A stretch of 64,000 nucleotides of DNA, from assembly GCF_007954425.1 (NCBI RefSeq), contig NZ_CP042345.1, forward strand, positions 3,054,873 through 3,118,872. Reading direction: 5' to 3'. The position numbers and the translations under genes are program-made. The DNA is from Novosphingobium ginsenosidimutans. Lineage in GTDB: Bacteria > Pseudomonadota > Alphaproteobacteria > Sphingomonadales > Sphingomonadaceae. Below the pieces are notes generated by a model. The model did not search any database and was not told the DNA's origin. It saw only the letters and a program-made list of their open reading frames with translations. Shown one piece after another: positions 1 through 8,957 of the stretch (position 1 is the first letter of the stretch; each line of letters opens with the position of its first letter).

Positions 1-153
1 CGCGCCGACGAATGGCTGCTCTACGCCACCGAAAGCCCCTGGTCCGACCGCGGCCGCGGTTTCAACCGCGGGCGGATCTTCACGCAGGATGGCCGCTTGG
101 TCGCCAGCGTCGCCCAAGAAGGCATGATCCGCCGAGCGACCCCGAAGAGCTAG
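1..153 (+). CDS. tesB: Acyl-CoA thioesterase II (TesB-like), C-terminal end
   Basis: Only the last 50 codons are in the window; the gene begins upstream. The frame reads ADEWLLYATESPWSDRGRG, then GRIFTQDGRLVASVAQEGMIR, and stops at TAG 151-153. This is the typical C-terminal hotdog strand of TesB-type acyl-CoA thioesterases, with a W-L-L-Y segment, a GRG-x-N-RG turn and an ASVAQEG-(L/M)-IR end. The family hydrolyses acyl-CoA to free fatty acid and CoA in the cytoplasm. The next gene starts 11 bases downstream on the same strand. The family call rests on the C-terminus alone. Confidence 0.75.
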   Translation, partial: RADEWLLYATESPWSDRGRGFNRGRIFTQDGRLVASVAQEGMIRRATPKS

Positions 154-164
154 AGGAACCAGGC

Positions 165-1292
165 ATGAGCGGAAGCACCGAAATCACGATCGGCGGAACC
201 TGCACCGATCGGTTCGCAGCTGTTCGCGCGGCCTTCGAACGGAACTTCGCGCTGAACAATGAAATCGGCGCGTCTTTTGCGGTAACCCTTAACGGCGAAC
301 TGGTCGTTGACCTGCACGGCGGCTGGGCAGACGCAGCGCGAACCCGTCCGTGGGGCCCTGATACACTGGTCAATGTCTGGTCCACGACCAAGGGCGTACA
401 GGCCACCTGCTTTGCGATGGCGGCCGATCGCGGTCTGTTCTCTTATGATCAGCCCGTCGCCGCGTTCTGGCCCGAGTTTGCCGCTGCGGGCAAGGATCGG
501 GTGACTGTCGGACAATTGCTGTCACACCAGGCGGGAATCTGTGGCTTTACGGCGGCAGCAACCGAGGCCGACCTGCTGTCCGGAAATACAGCCGCGCAGC
601 GCCTGGCGCAGCAGGTTCCGATCTGGGAACCAGCGAGTGCCAGCGGCTATCACGCCTTGTCGATCGGCATCCTCGGCACCGAACTCTTCCGGCGGATTGA
701 GGGTCGGTCGATCCGGCAATTCGTGGCCGAGGAGATTGCCGGCCCGCTTGGCCTGGACTTTGCGATCGGCCTCGATTCCAGCCAGAATAGCCGCTGCGCC
801 GAACTGGTCCCGCCACCGGCCTTGCCTGTCGATCCCACCACATTCAACGCGGCCCAGTTAGCAGCCATGGGCAACCCGCCGCTGCGGGCGGATATCGCCA
901 TGACAAAGACATGGCGCGATGCCGACCTACCCTCCGCCAATGGGCATGGCACGGCGCGGGCGCTGGCATCAATCTACGCGGCGCTCATTGCGCCCGAAGG
1001 CGGTCTGGTTTCACCGCAGGGGCTTGCGGCAGCCACCTCGCGGCAAATCCGCCATGCCGATCTGGTACTGGGAATGGAATGCGACTGGGCGGCCGGCTTT
1101 CTACTCAATTCCAGCGGGCTGTTCGGCCCGATCGCGACGGCCTTCGGGCACTCTGGCTGGGGTGGTTCGTTTGCCTGCGCCGATCCCGAGAACAGGCTGA
1201 CCATCGCCTATACGATGAACCGCATGGACGCGAACCTGCGCGACGATGCGCGCGCAAACGCGCTTGTCGCCGCAGTCTACAGCGCGATCTGA
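165..1292 (+). CDS. Serine hydrolase of the beta-lactamase/esterase family VIII
   Basis: A 375-residue protein with the penicillin-binding-protein fold of class C beta-lactamases and EstB-type esterases. The S-x-x-K motif is STTK with Ser73 and Lys76. The second catalytic Tyr is probably Tyr162 in the context GYHALS. The third motif is GHSGWGG with His329, as in esterases rather than the KTG of true beta-lactamases. An ester substrate is therefore more likely than a beta-lactam (inference). No clear signal peptide is seen, so it is probably cytoplasmic. The frame is open further upstream, but ATG 165 has an AGAGGA ribosome-binding site and starts just after the preceding stop. The overlap with the thioesterase gene argues against the longer start. 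Confidence 0.85.
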   Translation: MSGSTEITIGGTCTDRFAAVRAAFERNFALNNEIGASFAVTLNGELVVDLHGGWADAARTRPWGPDTLVNVWSTTKGVQATCFAMAADRGLFSYDQPVAAFWPEFAAAGKDRVTVGQLLSHQAGICGFTAAATEADLLSGNTAAQRLAQQVPIWEPASASGYHALSIGILGTELFRRIEGRSIRQFVAEEIAGPLGLDFAIGLDSSQNSRCAELVPPPALPVDPTTFNAAQLAAMGNPPLRADIAMTKTWRDADLPSANGHGTARALASIYAALIAPEGGLVSPQGLAAATSRQIRHADLVLGMECDWAAGFLLNSSGLFGPIATAFGHSGWGGSFACADPENRLTIAYTMNRMDANLRDDARANALVAAVYSAI

Positions 1293-1303
1293 CCTGAAGC
1301 CGA

Positions 1304-2194
1304 TTACAATCCAAACTGCTCGCGGTACCGATCGAAACACGCGGCACCGCAGCGCAGCCGCAGCAGTGCACCCTCGGCAATCGCGGCCGCCCGGCGACTG
1401 TCTGCACTGACCAGCGGCCGCAGCGCTTCGCGGTTCCAGTCCTCGCTGTGCTTGACGTCAAGCACGGCGTGGAGCGCAAAGTAGCGGCGCTCGCGCTCGG
1501 TCAGGCCGATCCGGGCAAGGCCCTTGGCAACGCAGGCGGAGCGGCCCGGTGCGGTCAGTTCGATCACGCCCAGCGCGCCAACACTGTGCCAGGCATAGCG
1601 GCGCGTGGTGGCCATCGCCGTCATCGCATTGGCCAGCGCCAGGCTCTGCCAGACCGTCGTTTCGATCTGCGGGTCGAGATCGAGCGTATCGACCAGCCCG
1701 GCCAACATCGGTCCGTGCATCCCGGCGGCCTGGCCGCGGCCCATCTCGTCCCAAAAATTGCGGGCGAGCTCCAGCTTGGGTCCTTCCGGAAGCTTGATCT
1801 GGGTCAGCGCGACCAGGTCATCGAAGCCGGCTTCGCCCGCGGCTTCCTGCTGCAGGAACCAACGCAGCTCGTCGCGCGAGGCATCCTCTGCCAACCACGG
1901 GAACAGCGGATCGCCCTGCCCCGGACCGTCGTCTTTCAGCGCTTCGAACCATTCGACAAAGCCATCAGGATCGGTCGGCACGGCCGCCGCCTCATGCCGG
2001 ACGTCGGCGCGCAGCTCTTCAAGGAAGGCGCCCTCAAGCCGCAACATGGTCTGGTCCATCTCAAGCTGGTCACGCCAGTTGACCTCTGGAAACGCTGGCG
2101 CCAGCCGTACGCGGTTCCACTGGGCCAGGCGTTGCTGGAACAGGTCGGAATTGAACTGCGATTGTCGGAGCTTAACTTCGGCGCGGGTAGCCAT
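1304..2194 (-). CDS. Iron-containing redox enzyme family (haem-oxygenase-like fold) protein
   Basis: A largely helical 296-residue protein. The segments LRWFLQQEAAGEAGFDDL, NFWDEMGRGQAAGMHG and ALHAVLDVKHSEDWNREAL are typical of the haem-oxygenase-like, TenA-related diiron family annotated as iron-containing redox enzyme. Candidate metal ligands are the repeated E and H residues in these helices. Substrate and reaction are not evident. Start ATG 2194 follows AGGAAA on the minus strand; an upstream in-frame start at 2248 has no such site. It converges on the esterase gene with an 11-bp gap. Confidence 0.7.
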   Translation of the reverse strand: MATRAEVKLRQSQFNSDLFQQRLAQWNRVRLAPAFPEVNWRDQLEMDQTMLRLEGAFLEELRADVRHEAAAVPTDPDGFVEWFEALKDDGPGQGDPLFPWLAEDASRDELRWFLQQEAAGEAGFDDLVALTQIKLPEGPKLELARNFWDEMGRGQAAGMHGPMLAGLVDTLDLDPQIETTVWQSLALANAMTAMATTRRYAWHSVGALGVIELTAPGRSACVAKGLARIGLTERERRYFALHAVLDVKHSEDWNREALRPLVSADSRRAAAIAEGALLRLRCGAACFDRYREQFGL

Positions 2195-2288
2195 GATACA
2201 ATTTCCTGCTGAAACATAACGTTCCAACCGGAACCTCACCTGCTGCACATGGTTCCTAAAGGTCGGGCAGGCCGGTCCTGACGCCCGC

Positions 2289-4223
2289 TCAGCCGCCGGG
2301 ATGGTAGAAATCGTAGACCGTCTGGGCCACCGTCCCGCTTACCCCCGGCGCACGCTGGAGATCTTCAAGGCTGGCCGCGCGAACCTTGCTCGCCGTGCCG
2401 AAGTGTAACAGCAAGGCCCGCTTCCGCGCCGGACCGATCCCGGGGATTTCGTCGAGCGGCGAGGCGGTAATCGCCCGGCTGCGCTTCTCGCGGTGCGCGC
2501 CGATGGCAAAGCGGTGGACCTCGTCGCGCAAACGTTGAAGGTGGAACAGCAATGGCGAGTTCTCCGGCAGCATCTTCTCGCGCCCGTCAGGGAAATGGAA
2601 GACCTCGCGCCCCTCGCGGCCATGATGGGGCCCCTTGGCGATCGCGATCAGCGGCACGTCCTCGATCCCCATGTCCTCAAGCGTGTCGCGCGCGGCCGAC
2701 ATCTGGCCCTTACCGCCGTCGATCAGGACCAGGTCGGGCCACATCCCACCGTCGCGATCGGGGTCCTCATCCTGGACCCTGGCGAAGCGCCGCTGGAACA
2801 CCTCGCGCATCATCGCGAAGTCATCATTGGTCTGGGCGGTCTTGATGTTCCATTTGCGGTACTGACCCTTGATGAAACCTTCCGGCCCGGCGACGATCAT
2901 CGCCCCCAGCGCCTGTGCCCCCTGAATATGGCTGTTATCGTAGACTTCGATCCGTTGCGGCGGCTCGGGAAGCTCCAGGAATTCGGCCAGGTCGCGGTTG
3001 AGCCGGGCCTTGGTGCCGCTTTCAGCCGCGCGGCGATCGAGCGCTTCGACCGCGTTGCGCTGGGCTTGTTCCATCAGCCGCCGCCGATCGCCGCGCTGCG
3101 GCACCGACAACTCGACCTTGCCACCGGCCCCTTCCCGGAAGGCCTCGGCCAGCAGTTCGGCCTCGGGCAGCGCGCGATCAACAAGGATGCAGCGCGGCGG
3201 CGGCACCTCTTCATAGAACTGGGCGAGGAACGCGGTCAGCACCTCTTCCGCCGTCAGCCCGTCCGTGTGGCCGGGGAAGAAGGCACGGTGGCCCCAGTTC
3301 TGGCCGCCGCGGATGAAGAAGGCCTGGATGCCGAACTGCCCGCTCTTCTCGGCAATCGCGAAGACATCGGCATTGCCGACGCCTTCGGCATTCACCGCCT
3401 GGCTGCCCTGGATGAAGGTCGCGGCGCGCAGCCGGTCACGGAGCATGGCCGCGCGTTCGAAATCGAGCGCTTCGGCCGCCTGGGCCATCTGGTCCTCCAG
3501 CTTGCGCTGCACCGCCGAGCTGCGGCCGCCAAGGAAATCCTTGGCCTCACCGACCAGCTCGGCATAGCCGGCGGCGTCGATCCGCCCGACGCAGGGGGCC
3601 GAGCAGCGCTTGATCTGGTAGAGCAGGCACGGCCGGTCGCGGCGGCTGAAAAAGCTGTCCGTGCAGGAGCGCAGCAGGAACAGCTTCTGCAGCGCGTTGA
3701 TCGTGGTGTTGACCGATCCCGCGCTGGCGAAGGGGCCATAGTAATTGCCTTTGGCCTTGCGCGCGCCGCGGTGCTTCATGATCCGCGGGAAATCGTGATC
3801 GACCCGCAGCAGGATGAAGGGAAAGCTTTTGTCATCGCGCAGCAGCACGTTGTAGGGCGGGCGATAGCGCTTGATCAGCTGCGCTTCGAGCAGCAGCGCC
3901 TCGGCCTCGCTGTTGGTGGTGACGATTGTCATGGCCCGCGTCTGCGCCACCATCCGCTTCAGCCGCAGCGGCAGCCGCTCGACCTGGGTATAGTTGGCCA
4001 CCCGGTTCTTAAGGGCCCGTGCCTTGCCGACATAGAGGACATCGCCCCGCGCATCGAGCATCCGGTAGACGCCGGGTTTGGGCTTCAACGTGGCCAGAAC
4101 CTCGCGGATCGCAGCAACGCCAGCCTCTAGATCCGGCTGGCCCGACTTGACCGTATAGGTCGCCCGCTCCTCGTTGAAGCGGTCATTGCCATTGGGCAGA
4201 TCGGGGCGGCCGGCTTTGCTCAT
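2289..4223 (-). CDS. uvrC: Excinuclease ABC subunit C
   Basis: A 644-residue UvrC, which makes the dual incisions of nucleotide excision repair together with UvrB on damaged DNA. The GIY-YIG nuclease domain is near residues 48-125 (PGVYRMLDARGDVLYVGKA). A cysteine cluster CLLYQIKRCSAPCVGRI follows. A UVR motif (LEDQMAQAAEALDFERAAMLRD) lies near residue 240, then the RNase H-like half with EVYDNSHIQG and LVLIDGGKGQ. A helix-hairpin-helix end reads IPGIGPARKRALLLHFG. Length and domain order are normal. It is divergent from the S9 peptidase gene. The N-terminus carries about 45 extra residues before the GIY-YIG domain, as often seen in alphaproteobacteria. Confidence 0.97.
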   Translation of the reverse strand: MSKAGRPDLPNGNDRFNEERATYTVKSGQPDLEAGVAAIREVLATLKPKPGVYRMLDARGDVLYVGKARALKNRVANYTQVERLPLRLKRMVAQTRAMTIVTTNSEAEALLLEAQLIKRYRPPYNVLLRDDKSFPFILLRVDHDFPRIMKHRGARKAKGNYYGPFASAGSVNTTINALQKLFLLRSCTDSFFSRRDRPCLLYQIKRCSAPCVGRIDAAGYAELVGEAKDFLGGRSSAVQRKLEDQMAQAAEALDFERAAMLRDRLRAATFIQGSQAVNAEGVGNADVFAIAEKSGQFGIQAFFIRGGQNWGHRAFFPGHTDGLTAEEVLTAFLAQFYEEVPPPRCILVDRALPEAELLAEAFREGAGGKVELSVPQRGDRRRLMEQAQRNAVEALDRRAAESGTKARLNRDLAEFLELPEPPQRIEVYDNSHIQGAQALGAMIVAGPEGFIKGQYRKWNIKTAQTNDDFAMMREVFQRRFARVQDEDPDRDGGMWPDLVLIDGGKGQMSAARDTLEDMGIEDVPLIAIAKGPHHGREGREVFHFPDGREKMLPENSPLLFHLQRLRDEVHRFAIGAHREKRSRAITASPLDEIPGIGPARKRALLLHFGTASKVRAASLEDLQRAPGVSGTVAQTVYDFYHPGG

Positions 4224-4441
4224 CGAAAGGTCACGCGAAAGTCACACCAAGACCGGCGCGTTTCCGCCGCCGGCAGGCAGTTTCGCCACGGCGAGAATCA
4301 TCGGGATAGAAGACAGGTTGATCACCGGGCTTCTGTGACACAAACCCGGGATGTAGGAAAATGTGCAGTGCCGCGCGGGCACATTGCCGTTGCCTTTGTC
4401 CCCGCTTCGCCGCAGGCTGAGGCCCAGGGGGAGATACCGCC

Positions 4442-6499
4442 ATGAGACTCGCCGCATTCGCTTTGCTGCTCACCAGTGCGCTGGCACCGCAACCGGCCAT
4501 CGCCGATGCCGGTCCGGACCGTCAGTTCACCGGGCAAGACCTGTTCAAGCTTGAAGCCGCAGCCGATCCGCAGATCAGCCCGGATGGCAAGACGATCGCC
4601 TATGTTCGGCGCAGCGCCGACGTGATGAGCGACCGGGTGCGCGGGTCTGTGTGGCTGGTCGACGTTGCCAGTGGCGAGCAGCGCCCGCTGGTGACCGGAC
4701 CCGGCAGCTATGGTTCGCCGCGGTGGTCGCCCGACGGTTCGCGTCTGGCCTATATCTCTGGCGACGAAGGCGGTGCGCAGCTCTGGGTGCGGTGGGTGTC
4801 CAGCGGCGCGGTAACCCGTATCACCCAGTTGCCCGATGCGCCGGATGCGATCACCTGGTCGCCCGATGGCAGCACGATTGCCTATTCGATGCGGGTCCCG
4901 GCAGAGGGCACCAGCCTTGGCAAACCGCTGCCCCGGCCCGAAGGTGCGAATTGGGCCGAACCGCTGGAAATCTTCGATCGGGCCACTTACCGCGCCGATG
5001 GCGGCGGTTACATCAAACCTGGCTTCAACCACCTTTTCGTAGTTCCCGCCGACGGCGGTGCGCCGCGCCAAGTGACCTTCGGCAACTTCGATGATAATGG
5101 CCCGATTGCCTGGACACCCGATGGCAAGTCGATCCTGTTTTCCGCCATTCGCAAGGATAACTGGGAAACCGAATTCAACGACAGCGAAGTCTATTCGCTG
5201 GATCTGCGCAACGGCAACCTGACCGCGCTCACCAGCCGCTATGGTCCCGATCAGGTGCTGGCCGTTTCGCCCGACGGCCAGAAGATCGCCTATCTCGGCT
5301 TCGATGACACCCACCGGACTTACGAGAATGCCGAGCTCTACGTGATGAACCGCGATGGCAGCGGCGCGCGCTCGATCTCGGTTGGTCAAGACATCAGCAT
5401 CGACGATGCAAAGTGGTCCGCCGACAGCAAATCGCTGGTGGTGCAATACGACTTCAAGGGCGCGGCGACCATCGGCCGGTTCGGTCTGGACGGCAGTTTC
5501 CGCCAGCTTGCCTCCGGGCTCTCAGGCCCGGGCTACGATCGCCCCTACACCGGCGGCAGTTTCTCGCTTTCGCGCACCGGCGCAATCGCTTTCAGCGGCG
5601 GCAGCGCGCAGCGCCCACCAGATGTAAAGGTTCTGGCAGGAGGCGCGCCACGGCAGCTGACCCGGCTCAACGCCTGGATGGAAGCCAAGGCGATGGCGCC
5701 GGTCGAGAAGCTGGCGGTAACAGCTCCGGACGGCAAGCCAATCGACGCCTGGCTGGTCATGCCGCCAGGCCGCCAGCCCGGCCAAAAGGTGCCACTGGTG
5801 CTGGAAATCCACGGCGGGCCACATTCGGCCTATGGTCCGTGGTTCTCGACCGATTACCAACAGTATGCGTCTGCCGGCTATGCCGTGCTCTACACCAACC
5901 CGCGCGGCAGCACGTCCTATGGCGAAGGTTTCGCCAAGCTGATCGACCGGGCCTATCCGGGTGAGGATTACAACGACCTCATGGCTGCGGTGGACGCAGC
6001 CATTGCCGCAGGCGTTGCCGATCCCGACAACCTGTTCGTTACCGGCGGCTCGGGCGGCGGCATCCTGACCGCCTGGATTGTCGGGAATACGACGCGCTTC
6101 CGCGCGGCAGTCTCGCAGAAGCCGGTCATCAACTGGATCAGCGAAGCCCTGACCATGGACGGCACCGGCTTCACTTCGCGCTACTGGTTTGACCAGCCGC
6201 CATGGAAGGACGTGACGCCCTATTGGCGGCGCTCGCCGTTAAGCCTGATCGACAAGGTCAAGACCCCGACTATGGTCGTCGTCGGCAGCGAGGATTACCG
6301 CACGCCGGTCAGCGAGGCCGAGCAATACTACGCTGCGCTCAAGATCGCTGGGGTGCCCACCGCGCTGGTCAAGGTTCCCGGTGCTAGCCACGGCGGCATA
6401 GCCGCCCGCCCCTCGCAATCGGCAGCCAAGGCGGCCGCGATCATCGCCTGGTTCGAACGCTATCGGACCGGCGCAAAGGCTCCGCAAGCGAGCGATTGA
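4442..6499 (+). CDS. Secreted S9-family peptidase (acylaminoacyl/dipeptidyl peptidase type)
   Basis: A 685-residue exported serine peptidase. Residues 1-22 form a Sec signal peptide ending PAIADA. Residues about 35-380 contain repeated PD40/WD40-like beta-propeller units (SPDG, TPDG, SADSK). The C-terminal alpha/beta hydrolase domain has the nucleophile in TGGSGGG (Ser537), the acid in GSEDYRTPV (Asp618) and the base in GASHGG (His650). The family cleaves short peptides; here it is probably periplasmic and scavenges peptides. ATG 4442 follows a GGGGGAG site. A second, unrelated S9 enzyme lies at 11289-13439. Confidence 0.9.
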   Translation: MRLAAFALLLTSALAPQPAIADAGPDRQFTGQDLFKLEAAADPQISPDGKTIAYVRRSADVMSDRVRGSVWLVDVASGEQRPLVTGPGSYGSPRWSPDGSRLAYISGDEGGAQLWVRWVSSGAVTRITQLPDAPDAITWSPDGSTIAYSMRVPAEGTSLGKPLPRPEGANWAEPLEIFDRATYRADGGGYIKPGFNHLFVVPADGGAPRQVTFGNFDDNGPIAWTPDGKSILFSAIRKDNWETEFNDSEVYSLDLRNGNLTALTSRYGPDQVLAVSPDGQKIAYLGFDDTHRTYENAELYVMNRDGSGARSISVGQDISIDDAKWSADSKSLVVQYDFKGAATIGRFGLDGSFRQLASGLSGPGYDRPYTGGSFSLSRTGAIAFSGGSAQRPPDVKVLAGGAPRQLTRLNAWMEAKAMAPVEKLAVTAPDGKPIDAWLVMPPGRQPGQKVPLVLEIHGGPHSAYGPWFSTDYQQYASAGYAVLYTNPRGSTSYGEGFAKLIDRAYPGEDYNDLMAAVDAAIAAGVADPDNLFVTGGSGGGILTAWIVGNTTRFRAAVSQKPVINWISEALTMDGTGFTSRYWFDQPPWKDVTPYWRRSPLSLIDKVKTPTMVVVGSEDYRTPVSEAEQYYAALKIAGVPTALVKVPGASHGGIAARPSQSAAKAAAIIAWFERYRTGAKAPQASD

Positions 6500-6574
6500 C
6501 GGGTGGCGCGAGTCTGATAGGCTCGCCAACAAGAACAGGCCTTTAAGGCAGGTCAAAGGCAGGAGAGGATCAAC

Positions 6575-8158
6575 TTGCGCCAGCTCCAGGGGATGGACGC
6601 GTCATTCGTGGCGCTCGAAACGCGCAATTCGCCGATGCACATCGGCTCGATCCTGATTTACAATCCTGAGACAGCACCTGGCGGCTTTGTCCGCTTCAAG
6701 GACATCCTGAGCTTTATGGAAAGCCGGATGCAGCTGTCGCGCACGATGCGCCAGCGACTGGTGCGGGTCCCGTTCGATCTCGATTACCCCTATTGGATCG
6801 AGGATCCGGACTTCGATCTGGAATACCATGTCCGCCACGTCGCCCTGCCCAAGCCGGGCGACTGGCGCCAGCTTTGCATCCAGGCCGCGCGGATCTTTGC
6901 CCGCCCGCTGGATCTGACCAGGCCGCCATGGGAATTCACGGTGGTCGAAGGGCTCGACAATATCCCCGGCGTGGCCAAGGGCAGTTATGCCATGGTCACA
7001 AAGGTGCACCACGCGGCGATCGACGGGATGAGCGGGATCGACCTGATGGAGGCGCTCCACACGCTGATGCCCGATGCGCCGCCGCCGTCAGAGCCGGATA
7101 ATTGGCAGCCGGAATCGGTGCCCAGCCCCGCTTCGCTGATCGCCAAGTCCTGGCTCAACGCGGTTGCCAATCCGGTCCGCCAGCTCGAGGTGGCCGCTAA
7201 GGCTATGCCGGGCCTGGCCCGCGCGGTGAAGGGCTTGGCCACCAAGGACTTTGCCTTGCATGGCGAGATGATCGCCCCGCGCACCCGGTTCAACCAGGTG
7301 ATCTCCACCAGCCGCGTGGTTGAGGGCCGTTCGGTCCCGCTGTCGGATATCAAGGCGATCCGCCAATCGGTGGAGGGTGCCAAGGTCAACGACGTGTTCC
7401 TGACCATCATCGGCGGGGCGATGCGCAAGTACCTCGAGGCCAAGGACGACCTGCCCGACAAGACGCTGACCGCGATGGCCCCGATCTCGGTCCGCGGGAA
7501 GGACGAAAAGGGCGACATGGGCAATCAGGTGGCGGCAATGATCGCTCCGCTGGGCACCCACATCGCCGATCCGATTGACCGGCTGGAATACGTCTTCTCG
7601 CAGACCACCAATTCGAAGGCGATGACCGACGCGCTCGGCGCGCGCAACATGACCGAGATGAGCAAGGTCAGCCCGGCGCTGTTCATGGCGCTGGCGGCGC
7701 AGGCCTATACCCGCCTGGGCCTCGCCAACCGGGTCGCCCTGCCCTTCACCACGGTGGTCACCAACGTGCCCGGCCCGCCGGTGCCGATCTATTCGGCCGG
7801 CGCGCGGCTGGAGAGCATGATGGGCCTGCTCTGCCTGACCGACGGGCTGGGCCTTGGCCATGTGGTGCAGAGCTACGTCAAGGAAGCGACCATTGCTTTC
7901 ACCGCCTGCCGCAACCTCCTGCCCGATCCGGAGTTCTACGCCCAGTGCATCGAAGAGAGCTTCCACGAGCTGCGCGAAGCGGCAGCAAAGGTGCAGGAGC
8001 CGCGGGTGCCGCAGGCCAAGCCCGTCAAGCAGCCAAAGTCCGCAGCCAAACCGGCCAAGTCCGCCGCAAAGCCAGCAGCAAAAGCAAAAACCACACCGAT
8101 AAAGAAGCCGGCCACCAAGAAGCCGGCCACCAAAAGCAGGAAGGTCGCCAAGAAATGA
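6575..8158 (+). CDS. WS/DGAT-type O-acyltransferase with lysine-rich tail
   Basis: A 527-residue member of the wax ester synthase/diacylglycerol acyltransferase family, which transfers acyl groups from acyl-CoA to alcohols or diacylglycerol. The active-site motif HHAAIDG spans residues 145-151. The N-terminus MDASFVALET and the later NVPGPP segment are also family-typical. The start is TTG 6575, six bases after a strong AGGAGAGG. Residues after about 480 form a tail of Lys, Ala, Pro and Thr resembling histone H1 tails, unusual for the enzyme. The stop overlaps the next gene (ATGA), so it is co-translated with two alpha/beta hydrolases, which suggests a storage-lipid or lipid-turnover operon. 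Confidence 0.9.
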   Translation: MRQLQGMDASFVALETRNSPMHIGSILIYNPETAPGGFVRFKDILSFMESRMQLSRTMRQRLVRVPFDLDYPYWIEDPDFDLEYHVRHVALPKPGDWRQLCIQAARIFARPLDLTRPPWEFTVVEGLDNIPGVAKGSYAMVTKVHHAAIDGMSGIDLMEALHTLMPDAPPPSEPDNWQPESVPSPASLIAKSWLNAVANPVRQLEVAAKAMPGLARAVKGLATKDFALHGEMIAPRTRFNQVISTSRVVEGRSVPLSDIKAIRQSVEGAKVNDVFLTIIGGAMRKYLEAKDDLPDKTLTAMAPISVRGKDEKGDMGNQVAAMIAPLGTHIADPIDRLEYVFSQTTNSKAMTDALGARNMTEMSKVSPALFMALAAQAYTRLGLANRVALPFTTVVTNVPGPPVPIYSAGARLESMMGLLCLTDGLGLGHVVQSYVKEATIAFTACRNLLPDPEFYAQCIEESFHELREAAAKVQEPRVPQAKPVKQPKSAAKPAKSAAKPAAKAKTTPIKKPATKKPATKSRKVAKK

Positions 8159-8952
8159 CAGCAGCCAGTGCCGCATTCCCGCAGCCGAGCCACGCTCGGC
8201 CGCCCTCGCGCCTGTTCGCCTTTGCCGAGCCGCGCGCGCTGCTTGAATTCGCGGCCTTCTATGCTGTCCGCCCCTATCTTTCGAACCTGCCAAAGGGCGA
8301 TGGGCATCCGGTGCTGGTCCTGCCGGGTTTTCTCGCCTCGGACAGCTCGACCGCACCCTTGCGCAACCTGCTCAAGCAGCTGGGCTATGATGCCCGCGGC
8401 TGGGGCATGGGCCGCAATGTCCGGATCGATGCACCCCGCGTGCACGAAATGGAATCGATGCTGCTACGGATCTACCGCGAGACTGGCCGCAAGGTCTCGA
8501 TCGTTGGCTGGAGCCTGGGCGGCGTCTTTGCCCGCGAACTGGCCAAGGCCCACCCAGAAGCAGTGCGGCTGGTGATCTCGCTTGGCAGTCCCATTTCCGA
8601 TGACCGCCGCCATTCCAATGCGGCGCGGCTGTTCGAATACCTCAACGGCCGCGATCCCGAGCCGATCCGCCAGGGCCGGTTCGTCGATCTGCATCGCGCC
8701 CCGCCAGTCCCGACGACCTCGATCCTGACCAAGACCGATGGCGTGGTCCATTGGCGTGGCTCCGTCCAGAAGCGCGATAGCCACCCGCATACCGAGAATA
8801 TCGAGGTGCTGGCCAGCCACTGCGGTCTTGGCTTCAATCCCAGCGCGGTGATTGCCATCGTGGACCGGCTCCAGCAGCCCGAGGGCGAATGGAAGCCGTT
8901 CCAGGCGCGGCTCTCGCAGCGCTGGATGTTCCCGAAGACCAGCCTGCAATAG
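8155..8952 (+). CDS. Alpha/beta hydrolase (lipase-like)
   Basis: A 265-residue alpha/beta hydrolase with the nucleophile elbow GWSLGG (VSIVGWSLGGVFAREL) and an oxyanion region LVLPGFLASD. The segment ILTKTDGVVHWRGS gives a likely acid, and the later SHCGLGFNP a likely catalytic His. The start overlaps the acyltransferase stop as ATGA. The frame is open further upstream, but that part only mirrors the acyltransferase's lysine-rich tail in another frame. Co-transcription with a WS/DGAT enzyme points to a lipase or acyl-ester hydrolase role (inference). Confidence 0.85.
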   Translation: MTAASAAFPQPSHARPPSRLFAFAEPRALLEFAAFYAVRPYLSNLPKGDGHPVLVLPGFLASDSSTAPLRNLLKQLGYDARGWGMGRNVRIDAPRVHEMESMLLRIYRETGRKVSIVGWSLGGVFARELAKAHPEAVRLVISLGSPISDDRRHSNAARLFEYLNGRDPEPIRQGRFVDLHRAPPVPTTSILTKTDGVVHWRGSVQKRDSHPHTENIEVLASHCGLGFNPSAVIAIVDRLQQPEGEWKPFQARLSQRWMFPKTSLQ

Positions 8953-8957
8953 ACCTG

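Noticed and set aside
2493..4130. Plus-strand open frame of 545 codons opposite uvrC
   Set aside because: Antisense shadow of uvrC; no ribosome-binding site or domain.
4322..5446. Minus-strand open frame of 374 codons opposite the S9 peptidase
   Set aside because: Antisense shadow; it overlaps the well-supported peptidase gene.
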